Under the pieces are notes generated by a model that saw only the letters and a program-made list of their open reading frames with translations, was not told the DNA's origin and searched no databases. A stretch of 64,000 bases of DNA, from the NCBI GenBank assembly GCA_018402085.1, contig JAGYJM010000002.1:2170001-2234000 (forward strand), given 5' to 3'. Shown here one piece after another: positions 17,639 to 27,051 of this stretch. This stretch comes from Flavobacteriales bacterium (GTDB taxonomy: Bacteria; Bacteroidota; Bacteroidia; Flavobacteriales_D; Sanyastnellaceae). Each line of letters begins with the position of its first letter. Position 1 is the first letter of the stretch. The translations under genes and the position numbers were made by a program.

Positions 17639-18601
17639 TTAGCCCGCATTAAAGCGTTTCACCGCTTCTGTAAGTTTCGGCACAACATCAAAAGCGTCTC
17701 CTACAATGCCGTAATCAGCAGCTTTGAAGAAGGGTGCCTCAGGATCTTTGTTCACCACAACAATGACCTTACTGCCGTTTACGCCGGCAAGGTGCTGGAT
17801 CGCTCCGGAGATTCCGATTGCAATGTAAAGGTTCGGGCGAATGGCGATGCCTGTTTGTCCGACGTGTTCATGGTGCGGACGCCAGCCGATGTCTGAGACT
17901 GGACGTGAGCATGCAGTAGCCGCGCCAAACTCACTTGCAAGTTCTTCAATCATGCCCCAGTTTTCAGGCCCCTTCATTCCGCGACCTGCCGAAATCACGA
18001 GATCCGCCTCAGGTAAGGGTATTGAACCATCTGTTGATGTGGGCTTAAACTCGCGCACCGTCACCTTGCTTTGCCCGAGGTCAGCCGAGAGTGCAGTCAC
18101 TTCTGCGGTGCCTTTATCGTTCGTGTGTAGACCAAAACTGTTAGGCGTGATGGTTATGACCTTATGCGCCGTCTTGATTTCTACATGGGCCATAGCCTTA
18201 CCGGAGAATACGCTTTTCTTAACGATAAAACCCTCCGTATTCGTTGGGAGCGCTATGGCACCTGCCACGATACCGGCATTTAATTTCACCGAAACACGCG
18301 AAGCCACTAATTTACCAGCATGGTCATGCGCCATAACGATAATACTGGCCCCGGACTCTTGCGCTGCCGCTACTACGGCTTTCGAAAGTTGTCCGCTATC
18401 CGAAGTATTGGCATCAGAAGCGTTGAAGACCCTGGTGACCCCGTAGGCTCCGAGACCTGCATCGCCTTCTATGTGACCTGCCGTAACAGCGATGACCTCA
18501 CCGCCAAGATCGGCGGCGGCTTTTGATGCGTATGAGGCTGCTTCCAAAGCTGCTTTGGTAGCCTTGCCTTCTTTCAATTCTGCAAAGATGAGAATAGACA
18601 T
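17639..18601 (-). CDS. etfA: Electron transfer flavoprotein subunit alpha
   Basis: A 320-residue FAD-binding subunit that passes electrons from acyl-CoA and other dehydrogenases to the quinone pool. The C-terminal FAD domain shows ISAGRGMKGPENWGMIEELA, SRPVSDIGWRPHHEHVGQTG (about 235-254), YIAIGISGAIQHLAGVNGS and VVNKDPEAPFF. N-terminal MSILIFAELKEGKATKAALEA is typical. It starts 25 bases after etfB, and the pair forms one operon. Confidence 0.97.
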   Translation of the reverse strand: MSILIFAELKEGKATKAALEAASYASKAAADLGGEVIAVTAGHIEGDAGLGAYGVTRVFNASDANTSDSGQLSKAVVAAAQESGASIIVMAHDHAGKLVASRVSVKLNAGIVAGAIALPTNTEGFIVKKSVFSGKAMAHVEIKTAHKVITITPNSFGLHTNDKGTAEVTALSADLGQSKVTVREFKPTSTDGSIPLPEADLVISAGRGMKGPENWGMIEELASEFGAATACSRPVSDIGWRPHHEHVGQTGIAIRPNLYIAIGISGAIQHLAGVNGSKVIVVVNKDPEAPFFKAADYGIVGDAFDVVPKLTEAVKRFNAG

Positions 18602-18625
18602 ATCGAAAGTTTCTTCTGTTCTTGA

Positions 18626-19366
18626 TTAAATGACTTTAGCCTCTTCGTGGAGTAAACGAACCAACTCTTCCGGGTGTTCCGGGTCGACCATTTTACAGTC
18701 ACCCTTCTCCGGAGGCAGCTCGTATGAGCGCACCGTAGTCGCATCCGCTGCTTCTGCAGCGCTAACCACATCAAGCGGCTTCGTACGCGCCGCCATGATG
18801 CCACGCATATTCGGGATTCTCTGTTCGGCAAGACCTTTAGACGCACTTAACACAAACGGCCCGTCAACTTCTAAGACTTCCGATCCTCCTTTAACTTCAC
18901 GCGTAATGACCGCTTTGGAGCCTTCCATGTCAAGGTTGGTAGCCAACGAAATGTACGGAAGATCAAGGTGTTCAGCGATCATACCACCTACAACCCCGCC
19001 ATTGTAATTAATGGTTTCTTTACCGCAGAGAATCATGTCAAAATTCTTATCTGCAGCGTAGGCTGCTATTTGCTGAGCAACAAAGCTGGGGTCTGTGGGC
19101 CTGGCATCGATGCGTACGGCCTTATCTGCGCCAATGGCAATTGCCTTGCGAATCACAGGATCGCTATCGGCTTCGTCAACCGCAATGATGGTCACACTGC
19201 CGCCATTCTGCTCTTTCAACTCGATTCCGCGTACCAAAGCATACCACTCATCGTAAGGGTTTACAATGAACTGAATACCATTGGTGTCAAATCGGGTGTT
19301 CTGGTCTGTGAAGGCAATTTTAGACGTGGTGTCTGGCGCCTTACTGATGCACACTAAAATGTTCAT
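18626..19366 (-). CDS. etfB: Electron transfer flavoprotein subunit beta
   Basis: A 246-residue AMP-binding subunit of ETF. It begins MNILVCISKAPDTTSKIAF and has FIVNPYDEWYALVRGIEL, IRIDARPTD-type spacing and LCGKETINYNGGVVGGMIAE. The ATG at 19366 is chosen; the 12-codon extension to 19402 covers part of the promoter region. A consensus -7 element lies at 19390-19397. One dispersed hairpin (18740-18761) is read in frame near the C-terminus (SAAEAADATT), in a Val/Ala-rich stretch between the core and the tail. Confidence 0.97.
   Translation of the reverse strand: MNILVCISKAPDTTSKIAFTDQNTRFDTNGIQFIVNPYDEWYALVRGIELKEQNGGSVTIIAVDEADSDPVIRKAIAIGADKAVRIDARPTDPSFVAQQIAAYAADKNFDMILCGKETINYNGGVVGGMIAEHLDLPYISLATNLDMEGSKAVITREVKGGSEVLEVDGPFVLSASKGLAEQRIPNMRGIMAARTKPLDVVSAAEAADATTVRSYELPPEKGDCKMVDPEHPEELVRLLHEEAKVI
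18740..18761 (-). repeat. Hairpin element with GATGCG tail, in etfB
   Basis: Minus strand CGCTGC-AGAA-GCAGCG-GATGCG, in frame (AAEAADA). Confidence 0.7.
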
Positions 19367-19389
19367 GGTTTCCTTTGCTTTTGCATCCG

Positions 19390-19397
19390 CAAACTTA
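19390..19397 (-). promoter_or_regulatory. -7 element TAAGTTTG upstream of etfB
   Basis: Exact TAnnTTTG match 23 bases before the etfB ATG. Likely promoter of the etfBA run. Confidence 0.45.
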
Positions 19398-19541
19398 GGC
19401 AAATTTGAAGCGGACTTGTTTACGGTGCAAGTTAAGGCTTATTTTAATATGCGTGCATACTAAAACGCGGAGAACAGATACCCTCCGGATCGCATTCGCA
19501 ATGGTCGCTCCTGAATTACTTATGGCAGGTTTTGTGGTGAG

Positions 19542-19572
19542 TTCGAAAGAGCGGTATTAATTCCTAATTTTG
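19542..19572 (+). promoter_or_regulatory. Promoter of pdhB
   Basis: TAATTTTG (19565-19572) matches TAnnTTTG. TTCG at 19542-19545 sits exactly 19 bases upstream, in the place of the -33 TTTG. Confidence 0.45.
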
Positions 19573-19591
19573 GCGCCAATTGTAAGAGACC

Positions 19592-20569
19592 ATGAAAGAA
19601 ATTCAATTTCGAGAAGCAGTTGCGGAAGCAATGACCGAAGAGATGCGGCGCGACGATCGCGTCTTTCTCATGGGTGAGGAAGTGGCTGAGTATAATGGAG
19701 CCTATAAAGCGAGCAAAGGCATGCTCGACGAATTTGGTCCTGACCGCGTAATTGACACGCCCATTGCCGAACTTGGTTTTACGGGAATTGGTGTAGGTGC
19801 AGCGATGAACGGACTCCGTCCGATCGTTGAGTTCATGACCTGGAACTTTGCGATTCTCGCGGCCGATCAGATCATCAACTGCGCTGCAAAGATATTGCAG
19901 ATGTCTGGCGGGCAGTTTAACATTCCGATTGTTTTTCGAGGGCCAAATGCACAGGCCGGACAGCTTGCGGCAACGCACTCGCAGAGTTTTGAGGCGATGT
20001 ACGCGCACATTCCAGGCTTAAAAGTGGTCACTCCTTCCAACCCGAAAGACATGAAAGGTCTCTTGAAATCGGCCATCCGTGACAATGACCCAGTGCTGGT
20101 CATGGAGAGTGAGAAAATGTACGGTGACAAGGGCATGGTTCCGGAAGGTGAATTTCTCGTACCGATCGGGGTGGCTGATGTTGTGCGTGAAGGAAGCGAT
20201 GTAACCATCGTATCATTCGGGAAAATCATGAAGACCGCGCTTGCTGCGGCAGAAGAGCTTCAGAAAGAAGGCGTGAGCGCTGAGGTCATTGACCTGCGTA
20301 CCATTCGTCCTCTTGATATTGACACCATCGTTGCTTCTGTCAAGAAAACCCATCGTCTCATTATTCTTGAGGAGAGCTTCCCGGTATGCAGCATCAGCAC
20401 TGAGGTTGCGTATCGTGTGCAGCGGCATGCATTTGATTACCTCGATGCACCAATTCGCAGACTGACACAATCAGACACTCCTTTTGCTTTCGCCCCAACC
20501 CTCATTGAAGAGGCGCTTCCGAATACCGGAGACGTGGTGCGCACTGCGAAAGAAGTGCTTTACATCTAA
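19592..20569 (+). CDS. pdhB: Pyruvate dehydrogenase E1 component subunit beta
   Basis: A 325-residue subunit of the thiamine-dependent E1 that decarboxylates pyruvate for acetyl-CoA formation. It begins MKEIQFREAVAEAMTEEMRR, with FLMGEEVAEYNGAYKASKG (about 27-45), IDTPIAELGFTGIGVGAAM, NGLRPIVEFMTWNF and a C-terminal transketolase domain (LIILEESFPVCSISTEVA). The alpha subunit and E2/E3 are not adjacent, as is common in Bacteroidota. A promoter-like element lies 20 bases upstream of the ATG. Confidence 0.95.
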   Translation: MKEIQFREAVAEAMTEEMRRDDRVFLMGEEVAEYNGAYKASKGMLDEFGPDRVIDTPIAELGFTGIGVGAAMNGLRPIVEFMTWNFAILAADQIINCAAKILQMSGGQFNIPIVFRGPNAQAGQLAATHSQSFEAMYAHIPGLKVVTPSNPKDMKGLLKSAIRDNDPVLVMESEKMYGDKGMVPEGEFLVPIGVADVVREGSDVTIVSFGKIMKTALAAAEELQKEGVSAEVIDLRTIRPLDIDTIVASVKKTHRLIILEESFPVCSISTEVAYRVQRHAFDYLDAPIRRLTQSDTPFAFAPTLIEEALPNTGDVVRTAKEVLYI

Positions 20570-20631
20570 TTATCAACCTTAACTCATTTCAGTCTCAAGG
20601 CACAGAATTAGCGCACCCTTATTAAAAGGTA

Positions 20632-20639
20632 TATTTTTG
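20632..20639 (+). promoter_or_regulatory. -7 element TATTTTTG upstream of hppA
   Basis: Exact TAnnTTTG match 34 bases before the ATG. No clear -33 box. Confidence 0.4.
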
Positions 20640-20673
20640 CGCGCGCCAATCAGAAGGCTATAAACCGAAACAA

Positions 20674-22974
20674 ATGGAAACTTACTTGAAGTACCTGGTT
20701 CCTGCACTTGCGCTTGTAGGACTTTTGTACATGATGATTAAATCTGCCTGGGTGAACAAACAACCTACAGGCGAGGAGAAAATGAATGTTATTGCGAAGC
20801 ACATCCGCGATGGAGCTTTAGCCTTTCTTAAAGCAGAGTATCGCATTCTTGCGGTTTTCGTAGTTATCGCCGGGGCATTGCTCGGATTCGTATCTACGCT
20901 TGTTGACACCACTCACTGGTTCATTGTTGTTGCTTTCGTGATTGGCGCTGTTTTCAGTGCACTCGCGGGGAATATCGGTATGCGTATCGCTACCGCTGCC
21001 AATGTGCGTACAACACAGGCTGCACGCACCAGCCTGCCTCAGGCACTGAAAGTTTCTTTCACCGGAGGCACCGTAATGGGGCTCGGTGTTGCCGGATTAG
21101 CCGTGTTTGGTCTCAGTACTTTATTCATTGTGCTGTTCATGTGGTTCATGGGCGGTGAATGGGTTGCAGCTGACTTCGCAGGACAAAGCCGCACCCCCGG
21201 TCAATTGATGACCATCGTGCTGGAAGCACTTGCCGGATTCTCATTGGGTGCTGAGTCGATAGCCCTTTTCGCTCGCGTTGGAGGTGGTATCTATACGAAA
21301 GCAGCTGATGTGGGGGCTGACCTCGTAGGAAAGGTTGAAGCCGGTATCCCTGAAGACGACCCCCGCAACCCGGCGACCATTGCCGATAACGTGGGAGACA
21401 ACGTTGGAGACGTTGCAGGTATGGGAGCTGACCTTTTCGGTTCTTATGTTGCTACCGTTCTAGCAGCAATGGTGCTCGGAAATAACGTGATCAGTGACAA
21501 TGGCGGAAGCATGATTGATAGTGGCTTTGAGGGTATCGGACCGATCCTGCTTCCTCTGGTAATTGCCGGACTGGGGATTATCTTCTCTATCATCGGCACA
21601 CTGATGATCCGGATTAGCGATAACTCGGCAAAAGAAGCTCAGGTACAAGCAGCACTCAACCGCGGTAACTGGGGGTCTATAATTCTCACTGCGATTGCCT
21701 CTTACTTCTTGATCCAGTGGATGCTTCCTTCAGAGATTACCATGGGCTTCTTTGACACTTCTGAACCCAATAACAGCAAAGAAACGATCATTACTAGCCT
21801 CCACGTATTTGGAGCGGTGGTCGTCGGACTAGTAGTGGGTGGCGCTATCAGCTGGTTCACTGAATACTACACAGGTCTTGGTAAACGCCCGGTTCTGGCA
21901 ATCGTTCAAAAATCTGCTACCGGCGCTGCTACCAACATTATTGCCGGCCTGGCGACCGGTATGCTGTCAACCTTTGCTCCAATTTTACTTTTCGCAGGCG
22001 CAATCTGGGGTGCATACAGCCTCGCCGGTTTCTATGGGGTGGCTATCGCCGCCTCTGCGATGATGGCTACCACCGCCATGCAGCTTGCCATCGATGCCTT
22101 CGGCCCTATCGCTGACAATGCGGGCGGTATCGCTGAAATGAGTGAACTCCCGGAAGAGGTGCGCGAGCGCACCGATATTCTCGACTCTGTAGGTAACACA
22201 ACCGCTGCCATTGGTAAAGGCTTTGCAATAGCCTCTGCAGCACTCACAGCACTGGCACTTTTCGCAGCTTACGTGGAGTTCACAGGAATTGAAGGGATCA
22301 ACATCTACAAAGCAGACGTTCTTGCAGCACTCTTCATCGGAGGCATGGTTCCTGTCGTATTCTCTGCACTCGCTATGAACAGTGTAGGTAAAGCGGCTAT
22401 GGAGATGGTTAAAGAGGTCCGCCGTCAATTCAAAGAAATTCCCGGCATCATGGAAGGCACCGGAACTCCGGAATACGGAAAGTGTGTTGACATCTCAACC
22501 AAAGCCGCACTCCGTGAAATGATGCTGCCCGGCGCGATTACCATCGTGGCTCCCATCCTGATTGGCTTTGTCATGGGCCCCGAAGCACTCGGTAGCTACA
22601 TGGCTGGGGTCGCAGTCTCAGGCGTGCTCTGGGCAATCTTCCAAAACAACGCCGGTGGTGCATGGGACAATGCCAAAAAGTCTTTTGAAGCAGGTGTCGA
22701 AATTGACGGTGAGATGACCTACAAAGGCTCTGAAGCGCATAAGGCCGCCGTTACCGGAGATACAGTGGGTGATCCTTTCAAAGATACTTCGGGCCCCTCG
22801 ATGAATATCCTCATCAAGCTTACCTGTCTCGTCGGACTCGTAATTGCACCGATTTTGGGTGATCATAGCGCAGAAGCAACCGAACAAACAGGTAAGACCA
22901 TCGAAATGAATAGCGATGAAAAAGCGGCGATTGACAACGCCAATGAAACGCTCATTCTGCACGAAACCAAATAA
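20674..22974 (+). CDS. hppA: K+-dependent membrane-bound pyrophosphatase (ion-pumping)
   Basis: A 766-residue integral membrane protein with about 16 helices that hydrolyses pyrophosphate and pumps H+ and/or Na+. The PPi-binding motifs are [20 protein letters not shown] (about 212-231) and [20 protein letters not shown], with the second acidic motif [17 protein letters not shown] and the C-terminal [14 protein letters not shown]. The sequence [10 protein letters not shown] carries Ala where K+-independent enzymes have Lys, so it should belong to the K+-dependent class. Na+ versus H+ specificity cannot be settled by eye. Confidence 0.96.
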   Translation: METYLKYLVPALALVGLLYMMIKSAWVNKQPTGEEKMNVIAKHIRDGALAFLKAEYRILAVFVVIAGALLGFVSTLVDTTHWFIVVAFVIGAVFSALAGNIGMRIATAANVRTTQAARTSLPQALKVSFTGGTVMGLGVAGLAVFGLSTLFIVLFMWFMGGEWVAADFAGQSRTPGQLMTIVLEALAGFSLGAESIALFARVGGGIYTKAADVGADLVGKVEAGIPEDDPRNPATIADNVGDNVGDVAGMGADLFGSYVATVLAAMVLGNNVISDNGGSMIDSGFEGIGPILLPLVIAGLGIIFSIIGTLMIRISDNSAKEAQVQAALNRGNWGSIILTAIASYFLIQWMLPSEITMGFFDTSEPNNSKETIITSLHVFGAVVVGLVVGGAISWFTEYYTGLGKRPVLAIVQKSATGAATNIIAGLATGMLSTFAPILLFAGAIWGAYSLAGFYGVAIAASAMMATTAMQLAIDAFGPIADNAGGIAEMSELPEEVRERTDILDSVGNTTAAIGKGFAIASAALTALALFAAYVEFTGIEGINIYKADVLAALFIGGMVPVVFSALAMNSVGKAAMEMVKEVRRQFKEIPGIMEGTGTPEYGKCVDISTKAALREMMLPGAITIVAPILIGFVMGPEALGSYMAGVAVSGVLWAIFQNNAGGAWDNAKKSFEAGVEIDGEMTYKGSEAHKAAVTGDTVGDPFKDTSGPSMNILIKLTCLVGLVIAPILGDHSAEATEQTGKTIEMNSDEKAAIDNANETLILHETK

Positions 22975-23049
22975 TGGTGTGCGATACGCAGAACGGCACA
23001 AGACATTGCCTAGCGTGAACCTCACTACACAAATTACAAAACGAAACCA

Positions 23050-23856
23050 ATGAAAACATACTTATCTACCCTCTTTATCTTCGCCATATTGGCCGTTGGC
23101 TGCGCCGATGGTGAAAAAGGCAAAGACCAGACTAGCGCTGACAATGGCGAAATTGAAGCTTGTGAATGCCTTGATATATACACTAATGGCAGCGAAGAAG
23201 AAAGAGCCCAATGCGATGAATTGCGCAAAGACGAAGCGTTTCAGAAAGCATTTCTGCAATGCCGCGCCCAAAGTGCTGAGAAAAAAGAATCTCTAAGCGT
23301 TGAAACACCTACTTCCGGGAGGTACCAGGTCATTGCTGAAGAATCTCAGCTGATGTGGACGGGGCAGAACATTACCGGGTTCAAGCACGTTGGAACCGTT
23401 GGCGTAAAACGTGGTCAGATCGAATTTGATCTGAATGGTATAGCTTCTGCGACCATTATCGCCGATATGACGCAGCTCGACGAAACAAACATGGAGGATG
23501 AGGGCAAGGAAAGTAAACTCATTGATCACCTCAAATCTGATGATTTCTTCAACGTGGAAGAATACCCCGAAGCAAAGTTCGTATTCACCTCTCAGGAAGA
23601 CCTCGGCACCGGAATGAATGCAAGCGGCAACTTCACGGTACGTGGCATTACCCAAGAAGAAGTGGCCAAGGTGATTGTCACAAAAAGCGGCGAAGAGCAC
23701 GTCGTAATCACCGGCACCATGATCTTTGATCGCACGAAGTATAACGTGCGCTACGGAAGCGGGAAATTCTTTGACAACCTTGGGGATGACCTTATTAAAG
23801 ATAAAATCACCCTCAAGATGAAACTTAAGGCAAAGAGTATTACTCAGCCAAGCTGA
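23050..23856 (+). CDS. YceI-domain lipoprotein
   Basis: A 268-residue lipoprotein. The signal peptide and lipobox are ILAVGC, with the lipid-bearing Cys at residue 18. A short Cys-containing linker (EACECLDIYTNGSEEERAQC) precedes a YceI-like lipocalin domain from about 88 (SRLMWTGQN-type start, FKHVGTVGVKRGQIEF, LIDHLKSDDFFNVEEYPEA, YNVRYGSGKFF). YceI proteins bind isoprenoid-type lipids in the envelope. A strong bidirectional terminator follows. Confidence 0.92.
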   Translation: MKTYLSTLFIFAILAVGCADGEKGKDQTSADNGEIEACECLDIYTNGSEEERAQCDELRKDEAFQKAFLQCRAQSAEKKESLSVETPTSGRYQVIAEESQLMWTGQNITGFKHVGTVGVKRGQIEFDLNGIASATIIADMTQLDETNMEDEGKESKLIDHLKSDDFFNVEEYPEAKFVFTSQEDLGTGMNASGNFTVRGITQEEVAKVIVTKSGEEHVVITGTMIFDRTKYNVRYGSGKFFDNLGDDLIKDKITLKMKLKAKSITQPS

Positions 23857-23876
23857 TCTTTCAGGTATACTGAATT

Positions 23877-23908
23877 AAAAAAGCCGGAGGTGAACCTCCG
23901 GCTTTTTT
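23877..23908. terminator. Bidirectional rho-independent terminator
   Basis: AAAAAAGCCGGAGGT-ga-ACCTCCGGCTTTTTT, a near-perfect hairpin with A and T runs on both sides, between the converging yceI-like and deoxynucleoside kinase genes. Confidence 0.92.
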
Positions 23909-23926
23909 GATGCCTTGAACCGTTTT

Positions 23927-24547
23927 TTAATTCTCAAAAAGTCCGTGTAACTCTGCATCAATGGCATTGATGATCTTACCCAAATCTTCACTGTTTTCGT
24001 GAAAACGGTTATGATCCACATCAATGATGAGCAGCTTTCCTTTTTCGTAAGTGCTGATCCATGCTTCGTACCGCTCATTGAGACGCGTGAGGTAATCAAG
24101 TCGAATGGCTTCTTCATAGTCACGACCGCGCTTCTGGATGTTATCTACCAGTGCAGGTACGGATGCCCGCAGGTATATCAACAAGTCAGGTGGCGTAAGA
24201 AACTCATCCATCAACTTAAAAAGGTCAATGTAGTTCTCAAAATCACGCGTGGTCATCAGCCCCATAGCGTGCAGGTTTGGCGCGAAAATGTGCGCATCTT
24301 CATAAATCGTGCGATCCTGAATGATATTCGTTCCAGAATCACGCAACTCTACCATCTGGCGAAATCTTGAATTCAAAAAGTATATCTGCAAGTTGAATGA
24401 CCAACGCTGCATATCTTTATAGAAGTCGTTGAGATAAGGATTGTCGTCCACATCCTCGAAGTGTGGCTCATAACGGTAGTGCTTGGCTAATTGAGTGGTC
24501 AGGGTGGTTTTCCCCGAGCCAATATTTCCGGCTACAGCTAGATGCAT
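23927..24547 (-). CDS. Deoxynucleoside kinase
   Basis: A 206-residue enzyme of the dNK/dCK/dGK family that phosphorylates deoxynucleosides for salvage. The P-loop is GNIGSGKTTL (about 7-16), the sugar/base site EDVDDNPYLNDFY, the conserved DRTIYEDAHIFA (the ERS/DRx-type motif) and the lid RGRDYEEAIRLDYL. I use the ATG at 24547 (MHLAVAGNIG). The ORF can be extended 11 codons, but families of this type start right at the P-loop strand. Confidence 0.95.
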   Translation of the reverse strand: MHLAVAGNIGSGKTTLTTQLAKHYRYEPHFEDVDDNPYLNDFYKDMQRWSFNLQIYFLNSRFRQMVELRDSGTNIIQDRTIYEDAHIFAPNLHAMGLMTTRDFENYIDLFKLMDEFLTPPDLLIYLRASVPALVDNIQKRGRDYEEAIRLDYLTRLNERYEAWISTYEKGKLLIIDVDHNRFHENSEDLGKIINAIDAELHGLFEN

Positions 24548-24600
24548 TGATGGTTCTTTTGAAGGTGGGCTAAGGTACAAAAAAGGCTGTGCCTTTAAAT

Positions 24601-25356
24601 CTACATTCGATATATGCGCAATTCTCCTTCGATCAACTGATAGAATAGGCCGCGGTTCTGATCAAGTGCCTTTTCTTCGGCCTGAAAAGGCCGGATGCGA
24701 ACAGGTACCCGCTCTCCGTAGCCGAGTGTATACAGCGAAGAGTCTGCTCTAAGTACCATGTGATCTGCATGTGTTCGAAGTTCTCTAAGGTCATCTATCG
24801 GAATGCGATGCACCAGCGTGCCGAAGCGGTCAAAAATCCATAATCCGTAACCTGCATCCGCTACGATTACTTGTTCATGGCGCTCTGCCATCCGAATAAT
24901 GTCGGGATCACTTCCCGTAAGCGCCGGCAAATAACCTGTGCTCACCTTCTTCTCCAGACGTTCATCAAGGCGCACCAGCTCTTTATTTAATTCGTCGTAA
25001 ATCCAAACTTCCTGGTTCACCCCTGATGCAACTCTTGAAGGCAAGCCCAGATCACTGTCCCATAAACGCAAAACCCGCTGCTCAGTCAGTGTGTTGTCAA
25101 GTACTACCAAGCTGCCGGTTTCTTCATAGAACACGAGCGGACGCAAGGGGTCGCTTGTATCTAATTGGCTCGGTATGCCGAGATCCATCCGGCTATAGAT
25201 AAAAAGCAACTCGCCTTTCTGATCATACTTCGCAATCGATTGCTCCTCGACGGTGTATACATAACCAAGATCATCAATACGAAATGTTGAAGCCGGAGTT
25301 TCCCACATAGCAAGGAGGGTGCCCAACAAAGACGATATGCAGTATAGTATGATCAT
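24601..25356 (-). CDS. Exported beta-propeller-like hypothetical protein
   Basis: A 251-residue protein whose first 16-20 residues are hydrophobic (MIILYCISSLLGTLLAM), so it is exported or membrane-anchored. The rest is a series of four-strand-like units of about 40 residues (FRIDDLGYVYTVEEQSIAKY, VWIYDELNKELVRLDE, LWIFDRFGTLVHRIPID, LYTLGYGERVPVRI), as in NHL or six-blade propellers. No catalytic residues are recognised. Its ATG overlaps the stop of the GH3 gene (ATGA), so the two are translationally coupled. Confidence 0.75.
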   Translation of the reverse strand: MIILYCISSLLGTLLAMWETPASTFRIDDLGYVYTVEEQSIAKYDQKGELLFIYSRMDLGIPSQLDTSDPLRPLVFYEETGSLVVLDNTLTEQRVLRLWDSDLGLPSRVASGVNQEVWIYDELNKELVRLDERLEKKVSTGYLPALTGSDPDIIRMAERHEQVIVADAGYGLWIFDRFGTLVHRIPIDDLRELRTHADHMVLRADSSLYTLGYGERVPVRIRPFQAEEKALDQNRGLFYQLIEGELRIYRM

Positions 25357-26882
25357 TCATCAACGCCTGAAGCGGCATTCGCAAAGGCCAGTATCTCTTC
25401 AACGTAGTTGCGCTCATTGCTCAATCTCGGCACTTTATGCTGCCCCCCTATCTTGCCTTTCGACTTCAGCCAGTCATAAAACGTGCCCGGTGGCATTTTT
25501 CTTACAATGGGTTGCCGTAAATTCAGATCGAATGATCGCTTAGCTGCATAATCGGTGTTGACCTCTTTCAATGAGGTATCGAGGTGCTTCACAAAATGCT
25601 CAAGCCGTCCCGGCTCTTTTTCAAACTCAATCAGCCACTCGTGACCGCCTGTTTCTGATGATGACATGTATACCGGAGCGGCAGTGTAGTCAGTCACAAT
25701 AGCGCCTGTAGCCCTGCACGCTCGCTGCATGGCCTCTTCTGCATTCTCAATGATTAATTCCTCACCAAAAGCATTGATGTAGAGCTTTGTTCTACCCGAA
25801 ACTTGTATACGGTAAGGATGTGTACTGGTAAAGCGTATGGTGTCGCCGATCAGGTAACGCCATAGACCGGCGTTTGTACTGATTATCAGAGCGTAATTCT
25901 TACCTACTTCTACTTCATTAAGCTGCACCGTTTGAGGATCGTCTTTCCCGAATTCTTCCATCGGCATAAACTCATAAAAGATGCCGTAATCGAGCATTAG
26001 CAACATATCATCTGCCCCTGCACGATCCTGGATACCGAAGAATCCTTCAGATGCATTGTAGGTCTCGCAATACGACATAGACGGACGTGGAATCAACGCT
26101 TCAAACTGCTGGCGATAAGGTTTGAAACTGACTCCCCCATGCATAAACAGTTCAAGATTTGGCCAGACTTCGAGAATATTGTCTTTACCCGTAATCTCAA
26201 GCACACGCTTAAATAAGACGAGGGTCCATGACGGAACACCGGCAATCACTACGACGTCTTCATCTTTGGTCATTTGAGCCATCCGCTCAATCTTCTCTTC
26301 CCAGTTATCGAGTAATGCAATCTCCTTAGTTGGGGTGCGCTTGAACTCAACCCAAAGCGGCAAATTTTTGATAATAATAGCCGAAAGGTCGCCGGTATAT
26401 ACATCTTCGCCGAGTGGAAGGTACTTACTGCTCCCTCCCATGACCAGGTGCTTGCCGGTATAAAGTTTGGCGTCCGGATGATGGTCACAATGCATTGCCA
26501 AAAGATCCTTTCCTCCTTTGTAATGGCAATCTTCAAGAGCTTCTCTGGTCACCGGAATGTACTTGCTCTTATCGCTCGTTGTGCCTGAAGACTTCGCAAA
26601 CCACTTCACACGAGACGGCCACAACACCCCCTGCTCCCCATCAAGCAATCGATCGATGAAGGGCTTGAATTCTTCGTAAGTGCGCACCGGTACGGCTTTT
26701 TTGAAAGCCTCGATGCTATCAATGCTTTCAAAATTGTGCGCTCTTCCAAAATCGGTGTCTTTCCCCTCGCTGATCAAGTGCCAGAACCACTCATTCTGAA
26801 CTTCAAGGGGATACTTGCGGAACAGGTCAATTTGATGAACCCGTTTTTTAATAAACCACGAAAAGACGGCGTTAAAAGGCAT
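25353..26882 (-). CDS. GH3 family acyl-adenylating protein
   Basis: A 509-residue member of the GH3 family (auxin-conjugating amidosynthetase relatives, ANL-like adenylating enzymes). Motifs are the ATP site FAKSSGTTSDKSKYIPVT (about 98-115), YNASEGFFGIQ (about 300-310), GLWRYLIGDTIRFTS (about 345-360) and the late HKVPRLSNERN. Bacterial GH3 substrates are unknown; an amino-acid or sterol-type acid conjugation is possible. I take the ATG at 26882 (MPFNAVFSWFIKKRVHQ) because bacterial homologues start there; the longer frame to 26957 adds 25 residues. Confidence 0.93.
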   Translation of the reverse strand: MPFNAVFSWFIKKRVHQIDLFRKYPLEVQNEWFWHLISEGKDTDFGRAHNFESIDSIEAFKKAVPVRTYEEFKPFIDRLLDGEQGVLWPSRVKWFAKSSGTTSDKSKYIPVTREALEDCHYKGGKDLLAMHCDHHPDAKLYTGKHLVMGGSSKYLPLGEDVYTGDLSAIIIKNLPLWVEFKRTPTKEIALLDNWEEKIERMAQMTKDEDVVVIAGVPSWTLVLFKRVLEITGKDNILEVWPNLELFMHGGVSFKPYRQQFEALIPRPSMSYCETYNASEGFFGIQDRAGADDMLLMLDYGIFYEFMPMEEFGKDDPQTVQLNEVEVGKNYALIISTNAGLWRYLIGDTIRFTSTHPYRIQVSGRTKLYINAFGEELIIENAEEAMQRACRATGAIVTDYTAAPVYMSSSETGGHEWLIEFEKEPGRLEHFVKHLDTSLKEVNTDYAAKRSFDLNLRQPIVRKMPPGTFYDWLKSKGKIGGQHKVPRLSNERNYVEEILAFANAASGVDE

Positions 26883-27051
26883 AGTAAAGATTCTGCCCGA
26901 AAGATACGCAAACGCGAATAGCTGTCTTTTATACCCGTCCGATCTACTCTTTGCCAACTGCTTTACACTTTACGAAAAAGTTAAACTCAAGACATACAGA
27001 GGGAGACAGCCTTGAAACAGCATATCTTTACTTAACCTTAATCACATCCAA